DNA of 64,000 bases from Acorus gramineus (taxonomy: Eukaryota > Streptophyta > Magnoliopsida > Acorales > Acoraceae). The notes beneath the pieces were generated by a model, which saw only the letters and a list, made by a program, of their open reading frames with translations, ran no database searches and was not told the DNA's origin. Location of the stretch: NCBI GenBank assembly GCA_030737835.1, contig JAUJYN010000012.1:1657431-1721430 (forward strand). Direction: 5' to 3'. Below are positions 13,101-24,268 of this stretch, one piece after another (the stretch's first letter is position 1; each line of letters begins with the position of its first letter). A program made the position numbers and the translations under genes.

Positions 13101-16100
13101 CCAACAGCAATGCTGATGTCAATGTAATCTCTATATATGATATCCTCACCATCAATAACAGAATTTATGATTGGCTGGTGTTGAAGCCCACTAACAGCAG
13201 CCTAAAATACAATAAAAGGATGTGTCAGTAAACCCAGTCCCAAATGTGAAATCAGCAAAAACCAACCATGTCATATACCTTCACAAAACCCGACATGAAA
13301 CCCAGTTTCACACCATGCTTCTCCAAAAATAAGTCTTTATACTCGGACCGCAGCGCCATCAAGTTTGTCCTGCATTTATTCAACAGTCAGTAGTGGTTTG
13401 TGAGACATAATAATGAGGAAAAATCTAAATATCTAACACAAAAGTCTTCAAAGATCCACCATATAACTATAGATATATAGCTTATGGTATACAACATTCT
13501 ATATCAAATAATATTGAAAACAAATAAGAGACGCAAACATAGAATAGCTCAGACTGGAAAAGGTAAAAAAAGGATAAGCCAGCTACATGTCGACTTCATT
13601 GTATGTAGTCAGCATTGCATATGTGTTCTGAGAGTCCTTCAGACGTGTAGCTACCCGTTTTCTAAGTCTCGTCATAGGGACCTGTAACCATGATATATTA
13701 AGCGATCACATGCAAGCATATTGCCTACAAAGCAGTAACAAAGCATAATACTTCATGAATTTTCTACACAAGTGGAAATGAAGAATGGAGACGATACTTA
13801 CTCGTCTTTCCCTGTCCTTGGGTGGAAGCTGAGGTTCGGAAACCATGGGTTTAGGAGTTGGAGGTGGTGGTGGTGGTGCTTTAGGCTTCTCGCTAGTTAT
13901 TGCCTCAGCCTTTTCCTTTTGCACATCCAATTTTTCAGCAGACGGAGATGGCTGATGAGTGCCTTTGTCTGATTTTATTTCAGATGGCGCCACATGAGTT
14001 ACTCCTTCACCGCCCTTTGTGATGATAGCAACCTTGGCTCCTGGTGTCACAGTATCACCTTCATTTGCTAAAAACTGCAAAGAAAATGAACATCAACTTT
14101 TAAAGACGGAGAAGAATAGATCGATAAAATAAGCTACTAAGCTGGTAATAGAAAAGGTAATCAATATGTTCAACAACTATGTTGTACCTTCTGAATGACC
14201 CCCGCTTCAGGACTGGAAATATCAACAGTCACCTAGAAACAAAGTAAAATTGAAAAATTATAGGAATAGCCTGAATCATAATATTTTTCACTAGGAACAC
14301 CAACCACATTGGTTGGAAAAACCCTGGATGCATAGAATCACTCACATACATTGTGTAAAGTAAGCTTGTTGGTATTCAAACTGCAGGCTTATGGGAGTAA
14401 AGTCATGGTTCTAGACAAAAAGCCAACCCCGTTTGGGTTTCTAAATTATAATTTTTAGTCAATCATGAATTTTACTTTCCTGTAAAATCCTACTTTCTGC
14501 AAGCAAAAATCACAGGTCCAGATCTATAAAACATCATCATTTAAACTAGCTTCCTTCTAAGAAACAATAAGCCAAAACAAAGCTATTTGTTATTCATCAC
14601 CATGGATCTTGTGCTTCAATGCTCCACAAATAATCGGACAATTGATAAAGCTATCTTTTTTATCTCGAGAATGTCTGCTAGACTCTCTTACAATTAGCTT
14701 CCTCTTTTCACAATAAACAACATTTTTTCCAGATTTCGACAAAGCTAGCTTCACAAACAATCAGCCACTCGATAAAGCTAGCTTTTCTTCTGGAGAAGGT
14801 TGGCTAAACTCTTACAAATAGTTTCAAGTTTTTCACAAAAAACAACACCAGTTGCATATTTTCTGAAATAATTCTTTGTTTTTTGTATTACTTTTTTATT
14901 GGTTGGGTAACCCAACTTACACAGGGACCATAGATGTTTGATATACAACAGCAAAGCAAAGCAATAAAGCATGGAGCCCAAACATATCATTCATCAACAG
15001 AAATCATTAATGATCATTGTGGTGCCTTATGGCCATCAACAGGAATAATTGGAACAGAAATAATTTCATCACACAAAAAAATACCTTATCCGTTTCAATT
15101 TGTGCAATTGGCTCATCAGCTCTAACAGTATCTCCAGGTTCTGTTCTCCAGAGGAAACCACAATGATTTTTAAGATTAAAATTTACACTAAAGAACACAC
15201 GTACACAAATAAACAATCTATATACCAATGCTTCAATTTTGTGCGCACACATGCATACACATCACAAATTCACAAAGTAAATCCATATGTACACACATGC
15301 AACCAGACGCACACACTCACTCGGACATCAGATCATTCTAATGTTCATTCATGAAAACATTCTTGTGTTACATACTTTTCAGAAACGTAGCTAAGGTTCC
15401 ATCAGTGATAGATTCACCCAACGGTGGGACAACAGCATGAACAGAATCACCTACATTGTTACCAAAAAAACGGCCCTGTTAGACTTTGCATCTCACCAAT
15501 CAAAAAAAGTAAATGCACCAAGGTCTATTTCCGCAAAAACAGAGGAGGTAGGAGAGAATGTTGGCATACCATTTTCTGAAGCAAATGACCTACTCCATAC
15601 TCGGTAAGGAGAATCCTTCTGAATAATGTCAGCAATTTTCCTATTAAAATGCAAATGTGAAAAATTCTAAGAGAAGGCTCAAAAAAAAAAAAAAAACAAG
15701 CAATAATAATTATAATTTCTATTTTGGACTGTATAATTTAGGATTGAACTGGTGCTTGGAACTATCAGACAGCCAAAATATTTTCTTTTATTTTTGTTGT
15801 AAGAAATAGAATCATAATAGTCAAATAAAAAAAATCCAGTCAAAAGAATATACACACAGACACAAAAACACCCCATCAGTATCAATCTCTGCTAAATAAA
15901 AGGTACAGTAGAGAACTTTAGTGAGGCTAACCTCACAGGCTGCGAACTGGGAGTAGCACCTGCAATAAAAACACAAATAAATATCTCTCGCAAACACCAT
16001 GGTACAAAACCCAAAAACATAGAACTAAAAAAAATTATGAGATCACCTGGAAAGATATGGTGGCTGAAGCCCCGAACATGCCTACAACCTCTCACCAGAA

Positions 16101-17023
16101 ATAATGTCTGCATTATTTAGTTAATTAAAAAAAAGTGAGAAATAGATATACAGGATAATCTCTAATTATGTGTATCACTGTAACTGCAACAAAAAAAACA
16201 CGGAAAATTAATATAATCCAACAAAAAGACAGACAACTAGCTCACATGATAGGATTTTCCAATCAAAACATTAAGCGATAAAAGTCTCATGGTTCTAATA
16301 TTATAAGGCTAGAATCCCCTACTTCCTGTTACCATTATATACACTCCGTGATCTTTAATTTTTGTACTCATTTTTACTTTTGTGACAAGGGGATACCAAG
16401 AAATATAACCAACAGTAAATCATCACAAACAGCATAAAATCTCATGGATTCGGATTTCATACATATGTCTCGCAAATCAATACACCCACAAAATTTATTC
16501 GACCCAAAAAAAAAAAAAAAAAATCAATAAAATCATAGACCTTAAACCACGATGCACAAACAAATATAATATAAGGTACCACTCTGGTCTGATTTATGTT
16601 AAATGTTTACCCATTTTAGCTAGATTCATCATAAAACATAAGAATAATAACAAATAATTCCTATATTGAGCCAACGAAAACCAACATTCATATAAATATT
16701 TGAGAAATCACTAATCTTTATTATATATATAGTTAACAAAAGGAATGCCACCTCTATAAGTCATCATAAAAAAAATCAACACAACTCAAACATTCAACCA
16801 AAGCATCAGAATCTCGATTTGCATGTCGAGATCAACAAATCCAACAGATAAACAAAGCATTAAAAAAATGCAACGGCGGCTGCAAATCCAAACCCTAATT
16901 ACTCGGTCGCCCTCGACAGTAACCAAAATCGATAGTGAGAGAGAGAGAGTTTCGAGAGGAGTATAGTGTCGAAGCTCTTACAGCGACCGGTCTTCGGATC
17001 AGTCGAGCGAGATTCGACGCCAT
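10130..17023 (-). CDS. Dihydrolipoyllysine-residue succinyltransferase (E2 of 2-oxoglutarate dehydrogenase), mitochondrial
   Basis: E2o carries the lipoyl arm, transfers succinyl groups to CoA and forms the core of the 2-oxoglutarate dehydrogenase complex in the TCA cycle. Exons, minus strand: 16982-17023, 16047-16107, 15932-15959, 15570-15640, 15376-15450, 15085-15140, 14188-14232, 13802-14074, 13587-13681, 13279-13369, 13091-13201, 10614-10808, 10130-10321. They join in frame to 445 codons (444 aa). Residues 1-67 are an Arg/Ser-rich presequence. The lipoyl domain starts near 68 ([12 protein letters not shown]); the lipoyl lysine is K111 in ETDK, the last codon of its exon. A Lys/Pro linker with a run of prolines spans about 145-207. 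The catalytic domain begins at [13 protein letters not shown] (about 217) and has the acyltransferase motif [13 protein letters not shown] with His415 and Asp419. No peripheral-subunit-binding domain is evident between linker and catalytic core, as is usual for E2o. The presequence exons rest on frame continuity and are the least certain part. Confidence 0.93.
11290..12660 (+). mobile_element. Decayed LINE: reverse-transcriptase zinc-binding region plus RNase H
   Basis: This lies in the 2.28-kb intron between succinyltransferase exons 13091-13201 and 10614-10808, on the opposite strand to the gene. Broken plus-strand frames give features of plant non-LTR elements: a zf-RVT-like stretch ([17 protein letters not shown], then [20 protein letters not shown], roughly 11590-11830) and an RNase H-like stretch (LNTDGSK near 12210, [17 protein letters not shown] near 12250-12300, then [16 protein letters not shown] near 12365-12410). 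Several stops and frameshifts interrupt it and no upstream RT or endonuclease was seen, so it is a 5'-truncated dead copy. The boundaries are approximate. Confidence 0.7.
14624..14837. repeat. Diverged direct repeat pair in a succinyltransferase intron
   Basis: Two copies of about 85-90 bp lie at roughly 14624-14714 and 14752-14837. Shared blocks include CACAAAYAATC, GATAAAGCTA, GAGAAKG, CTAR-ACTCT and TTTTTCAC-type ends. They are in the same orientation within the intron between exons 15085-15140 and 14188-14232. The origin is unknown; a local tandem duplication is the simplest explanation. Confidence 0.5.
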
Positions 17024-17445
17024 TGTTTCCAAATCTCTCGAAGTGCGACCTCGGAAGGGAGAGCGAAATTGGGGGAACCCAAAACGAGGTTCCGAAAAGC
17101 TACGGAAGAAGAAAAGGAAAGAAGGGGAGGAGAGAGAGAGAGAGAGTATGGGACGCGAAATCAGACTTTTCGCATTGAATCAAATACCGTTCATTTGAGG
17201 CGCACCAAAAGACTCATGATTCAATCGGTCATTAAAATAGAAAAACAGACTGGGAAACTATTTTTTACTTGTTAATTAGATTGAACTAGTTACGTTGATA
17301 TAATATTATTTCATATATTATATAAATATAAATAAATATAAGAGGAGTGATTAAATGTGGATTGGGATGCATTATACAAACAGGAAGCACCGTGCAATAT
17401 CACGTATAGACTGTCTGATAACACAAATCTCACTGTCGGATAGTC
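17024..17445. promoter_or_regulatory. 5' flank of the succinyltransferase gene
   Basis: This stretch lies upstream of the minus-strand succinyltransferase start codon at 17021-17023. It contains a GA-rich segment (17100-17150) with a run of about nine GA repeats, read as CT on the gene strand, which probably belongs to the 5' UTR or core promoter. Small plus-strand open frames here are purine-rich low-complexity artefacts. No TATA box was assigned with confidence. Confidence 0.45.
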
Positions 17446-18204
17446 CCTGTTTCGAAAAAAAAAAACATTTTATATTTGATTGCACGTTTGAGTATGCTTT
17501 TGTGTTTTAAAAAATTGAAAAGTTAAAATTGTATAGCTAAACAGAATAGTTTTTTACAGAATCAGAAGGTGGATTTTTTTTAATTTTTCCTTCAAAATCT
17601 GTGTTTTGAAAAGCTCAAAAACAACATTTTTTTATCGAAATCGATTTTTTGAATTGAAAAATAGTTTTCTCTACCAAACATTAAACTCCTTTCAAATATT
17701 GATTCCTGAATTAAAAAAAAAAAAAACATCCTAAATAAATCAAGGTCTAAAATCATCTTAAAAAGCAACTTTATTCCAAAAACTACTTTTCAATCTGTGT
17801 TTCCAAACAGACCAACACTTATCGATAAAAGTTGTATGAAAGGTGTGTATAAAAAATAATGTACAACTGGTTTTTATTTTATATTTAGGGTTTGTTTGGA
17901 AATACAGATTGAAAAGTAACTTTTGGAATAAAGCAGTTTTTAAAGATAATTTTGATCTTGGCTTTTATTGGGATGTTTTTTTTTAATTCGGGAATCAATA
18001 TTTGAAAGCTGTTTTTCAATTCAAAAAATCGATTCCAACAAAAAAACGTTGTTTTTTAGTTTTTCAAAACATTGATTTCAAGGGTAAAATTAAAAGGAAT
18101 TCATCTTTCGATTCTTAAAAAAATTGTCATATTTGACTGCATGATTTTAACTTTTTAATTTTTTAAAAAGTAGAATCGCACTCAAATGTGCAATCAAACA
18201 AGGC
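17446..18204. mobile_element. Long foldback element, arms about 330 bp
   Basis: The sequence from about 17480 to 17815 is repeated in inverted orientation from about 17885 to 18200. Matching blocks in order from the outside are TTTGATTGCAC, AAAGTTAAAAT, TTTTGAATTGAAAAA, TCAAATATTGATTCC, GAATTAAAAAAAA, ACATCC, TTTATTCCAAAA and CTTTTCAATCTGT(G/A)TTTCC. About 70 bp of unmatched loop separates the arms. It has no coding content. A clear target duplication could not be read, so the family is not assigned. If transcribed, it would form a long imperfect hairpin. Confidence 0.72.
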
Positions 18205-18554
18205 TTTAACTTCGAATAAGTTTTACTGTTTAATTAAAATGGTATATAAATTATGAATAAAATATTAATAAAATATAGATAAAAAATTATAAAAAATAAA
18301 AAATATATGAAATATGAGAAACATGAAAGCTTAAAAACACAGAAAATCGGACGGTTCAAAAATGAGTTGGAATGGGGACCACCGGGACATTTTCAATTCA
18401 ACACGTGAAAGCTGAGAATTGTGTAGAATATGAAAAACATGTTGGTCTGACTGACTTCACATCCTACTTTTTAACTTATGCTTGTCGCTTGATTTTGGTG
18501 GGCAACTTTATTAGCCTCTTGTCAATTTCAAAAAAAAATTTATTAGCCCTTGTT

Positions 18555-18985
18555 GAGCTGGGCTAATAAACGAACTAAGTCATGAGGGCTAAACGAACCA
18601 AGTCATGAGGGCTAAGTTCAGGCTTGACTCGATTTGGTTTGAAATCGTTCAGGTTTATTCAATTAGATAAATGAGCGAGTTTGAATAATTTTTAAAAAAT
18701 CTAGATTGAGCTTCATTTTGTGTTCAAACTCGACTCATTTGTGTTATAAAAAACTTGGTTAAAACTTGACTCAACTCTTTTATAAAACCAGAACATTAAA
18801 TCAATATAAAGTTATGCTCATTTAAGCTCATGAACTTAATTCATTTACGTTAAAATTTTATTTTCAACATCTAAAAACTCTAAAATGAAAAAGAATGCTA
18901 GGCTCGTGAGCTCGGCTCGACTTAACTCGTTTATAAACAAGCTGAGGTTGAACATGTCAAAGCTCAGCTCGTTTACCACCCCTAT
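18555..18985. mobile_element. hAT-like miniature element, same family as the copy at 43258
   Basis: The interior is rich in GAGCTCG/GCTCG-type sequence, and the right end reads GCTCGTTTACCACCCCT. This matches the inverted terminus AGGGGTGGTAAATGAACC of the element at 43258. The left end near 18558 is degraded and carries a local duplication, with GTCATGAGGGCTAA present twice (about 18580-18615). No target duplication can be read. Confidence 0.55.
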
Positions 18986-19804
18986 TATTGGATGAGGTAC
19001 AGGTGAGGAAACTCAAACAACCTATTTGTTTGGCAAAAATAAATATAGATAACTATGTAAAAATAGATAAGAATAAATTGATATTGGTATTATAGGTCTT
19101 TCTAAAATTATGTTATTTCATTTATTATATTTCATTAGTATAAAATAAACCACGTATCAAATTATTTTTTACTTTTTGATCCAACCAGCCCAATAGGTTA
19201 GGGTGATTAGGTGATATCAAATCCATGATTTAGTCTCCCATCACTTATTAATGAAATGTCTAATGATTATATGTGAGTATGAACCTCACACGCGTGTCGC
19301 GTATCAAAACCATGCGCCTACATCGAATGGCAAAGTGGGCTCCGATTTCAATATAAAAAATTATTACATTTTAAAAAAATTCTTGAATTCTTTATAAACT
19401 CTAATATATATAATATATAAGAGGTCATAATAAACTTTTGTTATGATGTCAACAACTCATGACAAAAACAACGCAAGCGTTATTCACTAATGCACGACAA
19501 CGATGTATCAAAGACCATGATTTTCAATAATAATCAACAACACAAATGGCAAGAACACTAAAGGTTCATGAACACCACATTTTCAAACAATTAATCAACA
19601 AGTCCAAAGAAACAATCGAATTTAATTACAATTACACACAAAGGGAATTACACGCATCCCCCAACATGGATGCTGAAACAATATTCAACATTTATCTCCT
19701 AAGCAGCTAATGAACTGAAAGGAGGTTGACCAGAAGAAATACATGTATAAATCCAAGCTTTAAAAAAGATGTATATATATATAAAACAAAAAACAAAACT
19801 GTAA
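18986..19804. other. Intergenic AT-rich DNA downstream of the MGCG gene
   Basis: No gene was recognised. The region just below 19805 should include the 3' UTR of the minus-strand MGCG-protein gene. Nothing else of note was seen. Confidence 0.35.
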
Positions 19805-22703
19805 CTAAGAATTCTTTTCACACAACAATAGACGGGTACTGTGTTGGGGAGATGGAGGGCGGTGGTTGTTGTTGTTGCTTTTGTTATTGTAGCACGATTT
19901 TGCATTCAATCGACTGTAAACTGCGGCGGGTGTCTTTGCCAGTGCTCGTAGTTTCCTCCCTCTCTCTCTCCTTGGTAGCTTGCAATATTCTAGTTCCTGG
20001 ATTTTTGTACATAACAATACAAAATAAACTTTACATTTTAATATTAATTAATTTTACACCAATGCTTACCATTTATTAGTACATGACTTTAGAGTTTTAT
20101 AAAGAAAAATTGCACACCCTTTTTTTTTTGAATTCTTAGGTTAATTGATAAATGATTTGATTTATCTTCTGATTGAATCTTATATTATCTGAAAAATGTT
20201 AGACTCAGTCACATGTATCAATCAAAAATTAAGCCACACATGTTTTTATTTATTTTTAAATAGTAAACATTATCTAATGAGGTATATGCTTTGATAAAAA
20301 TTGTATATCACTTCATTTCGAGTTGAATAAACCCATTTTAGTAAGTGTAAGAAAATATTTAATGAGGTATATACATTGTCTAATGAAATATATGTTTTAT
20401 ATGATTTTTAACGAGGTATATAGGATTATATTTTGAACCGTAAAAAAAACTGAGTGCAACAACACTCATATTATCAACAATAGTAAGACCAACCTATTTC
20501 AATCAATATTTACAATTTGTATTTTAGACTCTCACGTTACACACAAAACTTACATTAAGGATCCTTTTAACATAACATTTCTATAAACCTAGATGGAAAA
20601 TTCAATTCATAAAATGGTTCATATGCAATTTACAAAAAAATAATCCCTAACAATGCATCAGGGATTTTTTAAGGGTGTTTGAAATATTGAAATAAATGAA
20701 AATCTATATGTTAAAATTAACTAGTATAAAGTGGTATATCGGTTCCAATTAACCCCTGAAATTAAGTTATTCCAGCCAGGTTATTCAACCAGAAAGAATA
20801 TGTGGGTTCACTATCAAATGAACTGTCAATTTGTCATTATCAATTGTCATCATTTTTTTACATTTTATACCTTATTCACATGTTATTTAAACAACGAAAA
20901 CCTTTATTTTTACTTTTTCCAACAAGAAAAATTCAAAACGTAATCAAACAAAAAATCATTTTATATTTATTTATACTAAAATAATTATAAATCTCAAAAT
21001 AACTTAATTATCTGTGCAAACGGGGGCTTATGGCCATACATACCTCGCTCGAATTCAGCGAGTCTCCGCTCTCTCTCCTTCCTAGAAACTTCTTGCTCTT
21101 CTTCGGCATCTCATCTACCTTGCCTGCAACATACATGTCAGGCGTATTATGGGCATCTTATATCACACGTGATAAACACCAAACATCAAGAACATTCAAA
21201 ACATGTATCATAAAAGGGTGTAAAAGGACATATATTCCATTTTTACAGCCTCATCTACAGTTTCATAAATCTTATTAATCATACTTTATTAGTCGTCTAG
21301 TGAGGTATATATCTCATTAAGTGAGATATATATCTTGTTAAAATGAATCAATTCAATTCAAAATGAGTTAATTTACATTTTTCATCAAAACATATATCTC
21401 ATTAGACAATGTTTATCATTTTTAAATAAATAAAACCCGTGCAAACTATATGTAGAACTACATTTGGAGTGTATTTAACATTATCTGTTATAAAAATAAG
21501 ATTTTCTAGGTGATCTCAATGGTTGTTTAAAAGGTTTAAACGTGTTTTTGTTTTAACTAAAAATCCATTTTGTTTTTTAAACAATATAATTTTTATACTA
21601 AAAACAAAATTTTTAGTAAAAAGTATGTTTCAGAAACGTTTGAAAATGCATAAAATAAAAGGCAAGTCCAAATTGGTTTCAAAACAACCCCTAGATTAGA
21701 GACTGAGGTGCTTTTATAGGTTTTAAAATTAAAAAAAGGTTTTTGTGGGATCAGGGACAACAGACAAAAGGTAATTTTTCTAGTTTGACGTAAGATCAAC
21801 AAACGAAGAGTCCCGCCAATATATAAAAAAAAAAAAAGTATTTCAGTCTTTCTCTCAACCCTGGGTAACTCTAATATATTTTGCACACCTTCGATTTACA
21901 CACTTTCATTTGTGACACAATTTCTCATCAGATATCACTAAAAAAAAATAAAATAAAATGTTTTATTTCTACTGTCTAAAAACTAAAGACCACATTTATT
22001 TTCATGTCTTAAAAAATAATAAATATTTTATAACAAGTTATATGTTTTAATAAAAATTATATATTATTTTATTTTAAATTAAATTAATCTATTTTTAATA
22101 ACCGTAAGATTTTTTTTAATAAGATATATACATATTTAAAAAATAGATATGTTTTATTAAATTTTTAACAAAATGTATTAAAAAAAAAAAAAAAAAGTTA
22201 CAACAGAACCTCCAAAAAAAAATTTCACAAATCGGACCTTCATATTTCCCCCGGATCTTACGCGACCCATCCTCGTCGGAGCTACGTGTCGACCCGACGT
22301 AGTAAACCCGAAAACTCGGCGACCCGGGGCAATCCCCAAACCCTAATTTGCCGCCGCAACTCGGCCTCATCTCCTCCTCCTCCGCTTCCTCTTCCGCCGC
22401 CGCCACCACCTTCTCCCCCTCCCTCTCCTCAACCGCCTCCGCCGCCGGAGCCTCCTCTTCCTTCGACGGCGGGGGGACCTTGTCGCCGTCATTGAGGGAG
22501 CCGGAGCGGGAAATCTCGTCGTCGGTGGCGGGCTCGATGAGGAACTCCGTCGTAGAGATGCTGTCCTTCCTCATCCATCCGAACGCCCTCCGCCGCCGGA
22601 TCTCCTCGACTCGACGACGGTAGGGTCCTATTCCCGGAGGCGTCGCCGATTCCGCCGCCGCCGCCACCTCGTCCGGCTCGAGCTTGGATGTCCCGCACCC
22701 CAT
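19805..22703 (-). CDS. MGCG-type acidic/basic plant protein of unknown function (three exons)
   Basis: Three minus-strand exons, 22238-22703, 21044-21123 and 19805-19978, have consensus junctions (AAG|GTCC, TGCAG acceptor, GAG|GTATGT, GCAAG acceptor) and join in frame to 240 codons (239 aa). The protein begins MGCGTSKLEPDE. Gly2 with Cys3 is a typical N-myristoylation plus S-acylation signal, so plasma-membrane anchoring is inferred. Residues 30-45 are strongly basic (RRRVEEIRRRR). About 60-125 is Ala/Glu-rich low complexity encoded by GCC/GAG-type triplets. A conserved-looking segment FRVYYVGSTRSSDEDGS follows, then a basic stretch KKSKKFLGRRESGDS from exon 2, and a C-terminal part with SRLNAKSCYN. 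I recall similar MGCG proteins in plants but know of no assigned function. Exon 1 is clearly coding by composition; exons 2 and 3 rest on phase, splice sites and plausible content. Confidence 0.75.
20220..20330 (-). repeat. Dispersed AT-rich repeat, inverted copy in MGCG intron 2
   Basis: Read on the minus strand, this sequence (TTCAACTCGAAATGA, ATCAAAGCATATACCTCATT, AGATAATGTTTA and onward) matches the plus-strand sequence at about 21340-21440 over roughly 100 bp, by eye about three quarters identical. The two copies lie in the two introns on either side of the 80-nt exon 2. Further copies are near 22030-22160 (same orientation as this one) and 51890-52060. Confidence 0.6.
20673..21027. mobile_element. 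Tourist-like (PIF/Harbinger) MITE in MGCG intron 2
   Basis: The ends are GGGTGTTTG on the left and CAAACGGGGGC on the right, flanked by TAA (20670-20672) and TTA (21028-21030). The interior contains ATAAAGTGGTATAT, shared with the elements at 24269 and, more loosely, 25850. Its right end lies only 16 bp from exon 2 of the MGCG gene, just inside the splice donor. Confidence 0.65.
21340..21440 (+). repeat. Dispersed AT-rich repeat, copy in MGCG intron 1
   Basis: The plus-strand sequence includes CAATTCAAAATGAGTTAATT, TTTTTCATCAAAACATATAT and CTCATTAGACAATGTTTATC. It pairs with the inverted copy at 20220-20330 across exon 2. A related copy lies at 51890-52060 between RPL7A and ARP2. Confidence 0.6.
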
Positions 22704-23067
22704 CGATTGAGGGCGAGAGAGAGAGAGAGATGGATCGATCGAATGCGATTGATTGATTGATTGAGAGAGAGTGAGAGAAAGAGAGATTTGAGAGGGGGAT
22801 CGAAAATTTAGGGTTTGCAATTGAAAGAGAGGTCGAGCGGTGTTTGAGGCATGTTTTTGGCGGGTATTTTTTATTTTTATTTTTAAGCAGGCATTGTGTG
22901 TGATCTCGAGGTAACTATTTTTGCGTTGGGAAAAATCATATAACCCCATGCAAACTGCTTCATTTCCATATAGAAGCCCAAGCTTTTTTTAAAGTCCTTA
23001 TAACACTCTACAAACATCTATAAAATCTAAATTGTTCACTAAAATGAAATTTTTGTCGGTAGAATAT
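22704..23067. promoter_or_regulatory. 5' flank of the MGCG gene
   Basis: This stretch lies upstream of the minus-strand start codon at 22701-22703. It contains GA-rich runs (CT on the gene strand), a GATT tandem run (about 22747-22762) and TTTAGGGTTTG near 22808, a telo-box-like motif (AAACCCTAAA on the gene strand). Together they look like a plant 5' UTR and core promoter. No TATA element was assigned. Confidence 0.45.
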
Positions 23068-23075
23068 TTTAGAAG

Positions 23076-23642
23076 TGCAACCCGGACATGTTGGATTCGT
23101 GTTGAGTCCGAGGTATGAGAAACTCAACCCTAACTCAACTCAATCTGACCATCAGATTTGAGAAGCTCAACACAAACTTTACCCATCAGATTTTTTGTTC
23201 GGATTCAGATTGGGTCTGAGTTTGATTTGAGTTTGATTGAGTTCAAATTGAGATTGTGTTTGACTTAAAATATATATTATTTTAAACACTTAAAATTTTA
23301 TAAGAGTTAATTATTCGCTTAATAAAAATAAAAAAGATAAAAACGAAGAACATTTTTACTTAGAGAATGAAAATATGGAAACTATAGAAGTGAAAAATTC
23401 TAGATAAAAATAAATTGTACAATTTAAATTTTATCATATACATTAAAAAATTATAATTTTACTTAGAACATTTTACTTATATATGAAAATTTTGGGTTCA
23501 AGTTACCCAAACCCTCAACACAAACTCAACCCAAATTCTGGTTACTCAGGTTCGGACTTCGATTGAACCCAAACACTAGAACTCTAGCCCAAATTCGCTC
23601 AAATTTCATATTGGGTCAGGTTCAATTCGTCCAAGTTGCACC
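23076..23642. mobile_element. hAT-like miniature element with TGCAAC termini
   Basis: The left end TGCAACCCGGACATG matches the complement of the right end, TGCAACTTGGACGAA. Subterminal regions on both sides carry repeated CAACTCAA, CAACCC and GGGTCTGAG-type motifs. The flanks TTTAGAAG (23068-23075) and CTCAGAAG (23643-23650) agree at 6 of 8, as expected for an old hAT target duplication. It has no coding content. The boundaries could be off by a few bases. Confidence 0.5.
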
Positions 23643-23650
23643 CTCAGAAG

Positions 23651-24265
23651 ATTCTACGAATATTCCGTGAGGTTAACCACGGTAGAAAATATAGTATACC
23701 AAAAACCCATACAATGTGTTAAAAATCTAAAAAGCCTTCTACAACTCTATTTTAAAGTCTTTTTCGCAGTTACAATATGCTCTGAAAAAAATATAAAAAA
23801 ATATATTTTTAAATTCTTATGAACCTGTATTTCATTTTTTTATAAAATAATAAATAAATTTCATTAATTGAATATATACCTAAAAAATTAAAACTTATAT
23901 CAGTTATATGACCCAACTGAACAAAACATTTTTCATGAGATAAACACGTGATAAACATTGTATACTTTCAAATGTTTCAATATGTACTTAGATATATTTA
24001 AAATGATATAAAATAATATTTTACTATTGATATAATTAAATATGAATATATAAGTTTAGTCCATGAATAATAATTATCAAATCATAAATTATCATGTCAT
24101 AGATATCAAACTTGATAGATAACTTTTTTAGTTATTAGAGTATACAGACAATTAATATTTCATGATTGTACAGGTAAATAAAAGGTTCTAGAGGGTATAA
24201 GCGTCATTTTTAAAAATGGGTTACTAATTTATAAGGGTTTGTGGTATATTGTGTTTTCTGTAATC
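23651..24265. other. AT-rich intergenic DNA
   Basis: No gene, RNA or clear repeat structure was recognised in this stretch. Confidence 0.35.
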
Positions 24266-24268
24266 TAA

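Noticed and set aside
16935-17275. Arg/Glu-rich plus-strand frames of 68-87 codons
   Set aside because: They translate GA-rich leader sequence opposite to the succinyltransferase start.
19726-20079. 117-codon plus-strand frame
   Set aside because: It is antisense to the last exon of the MGCG gene and its 3' flank, with no family resemblance.
22286-22623. Pro/Ser-rich open frames on the plus strand
   Set aside because: They mirror the Ala/Glu-rich coding region of the MGCG gene exon 1 and have no independent support.
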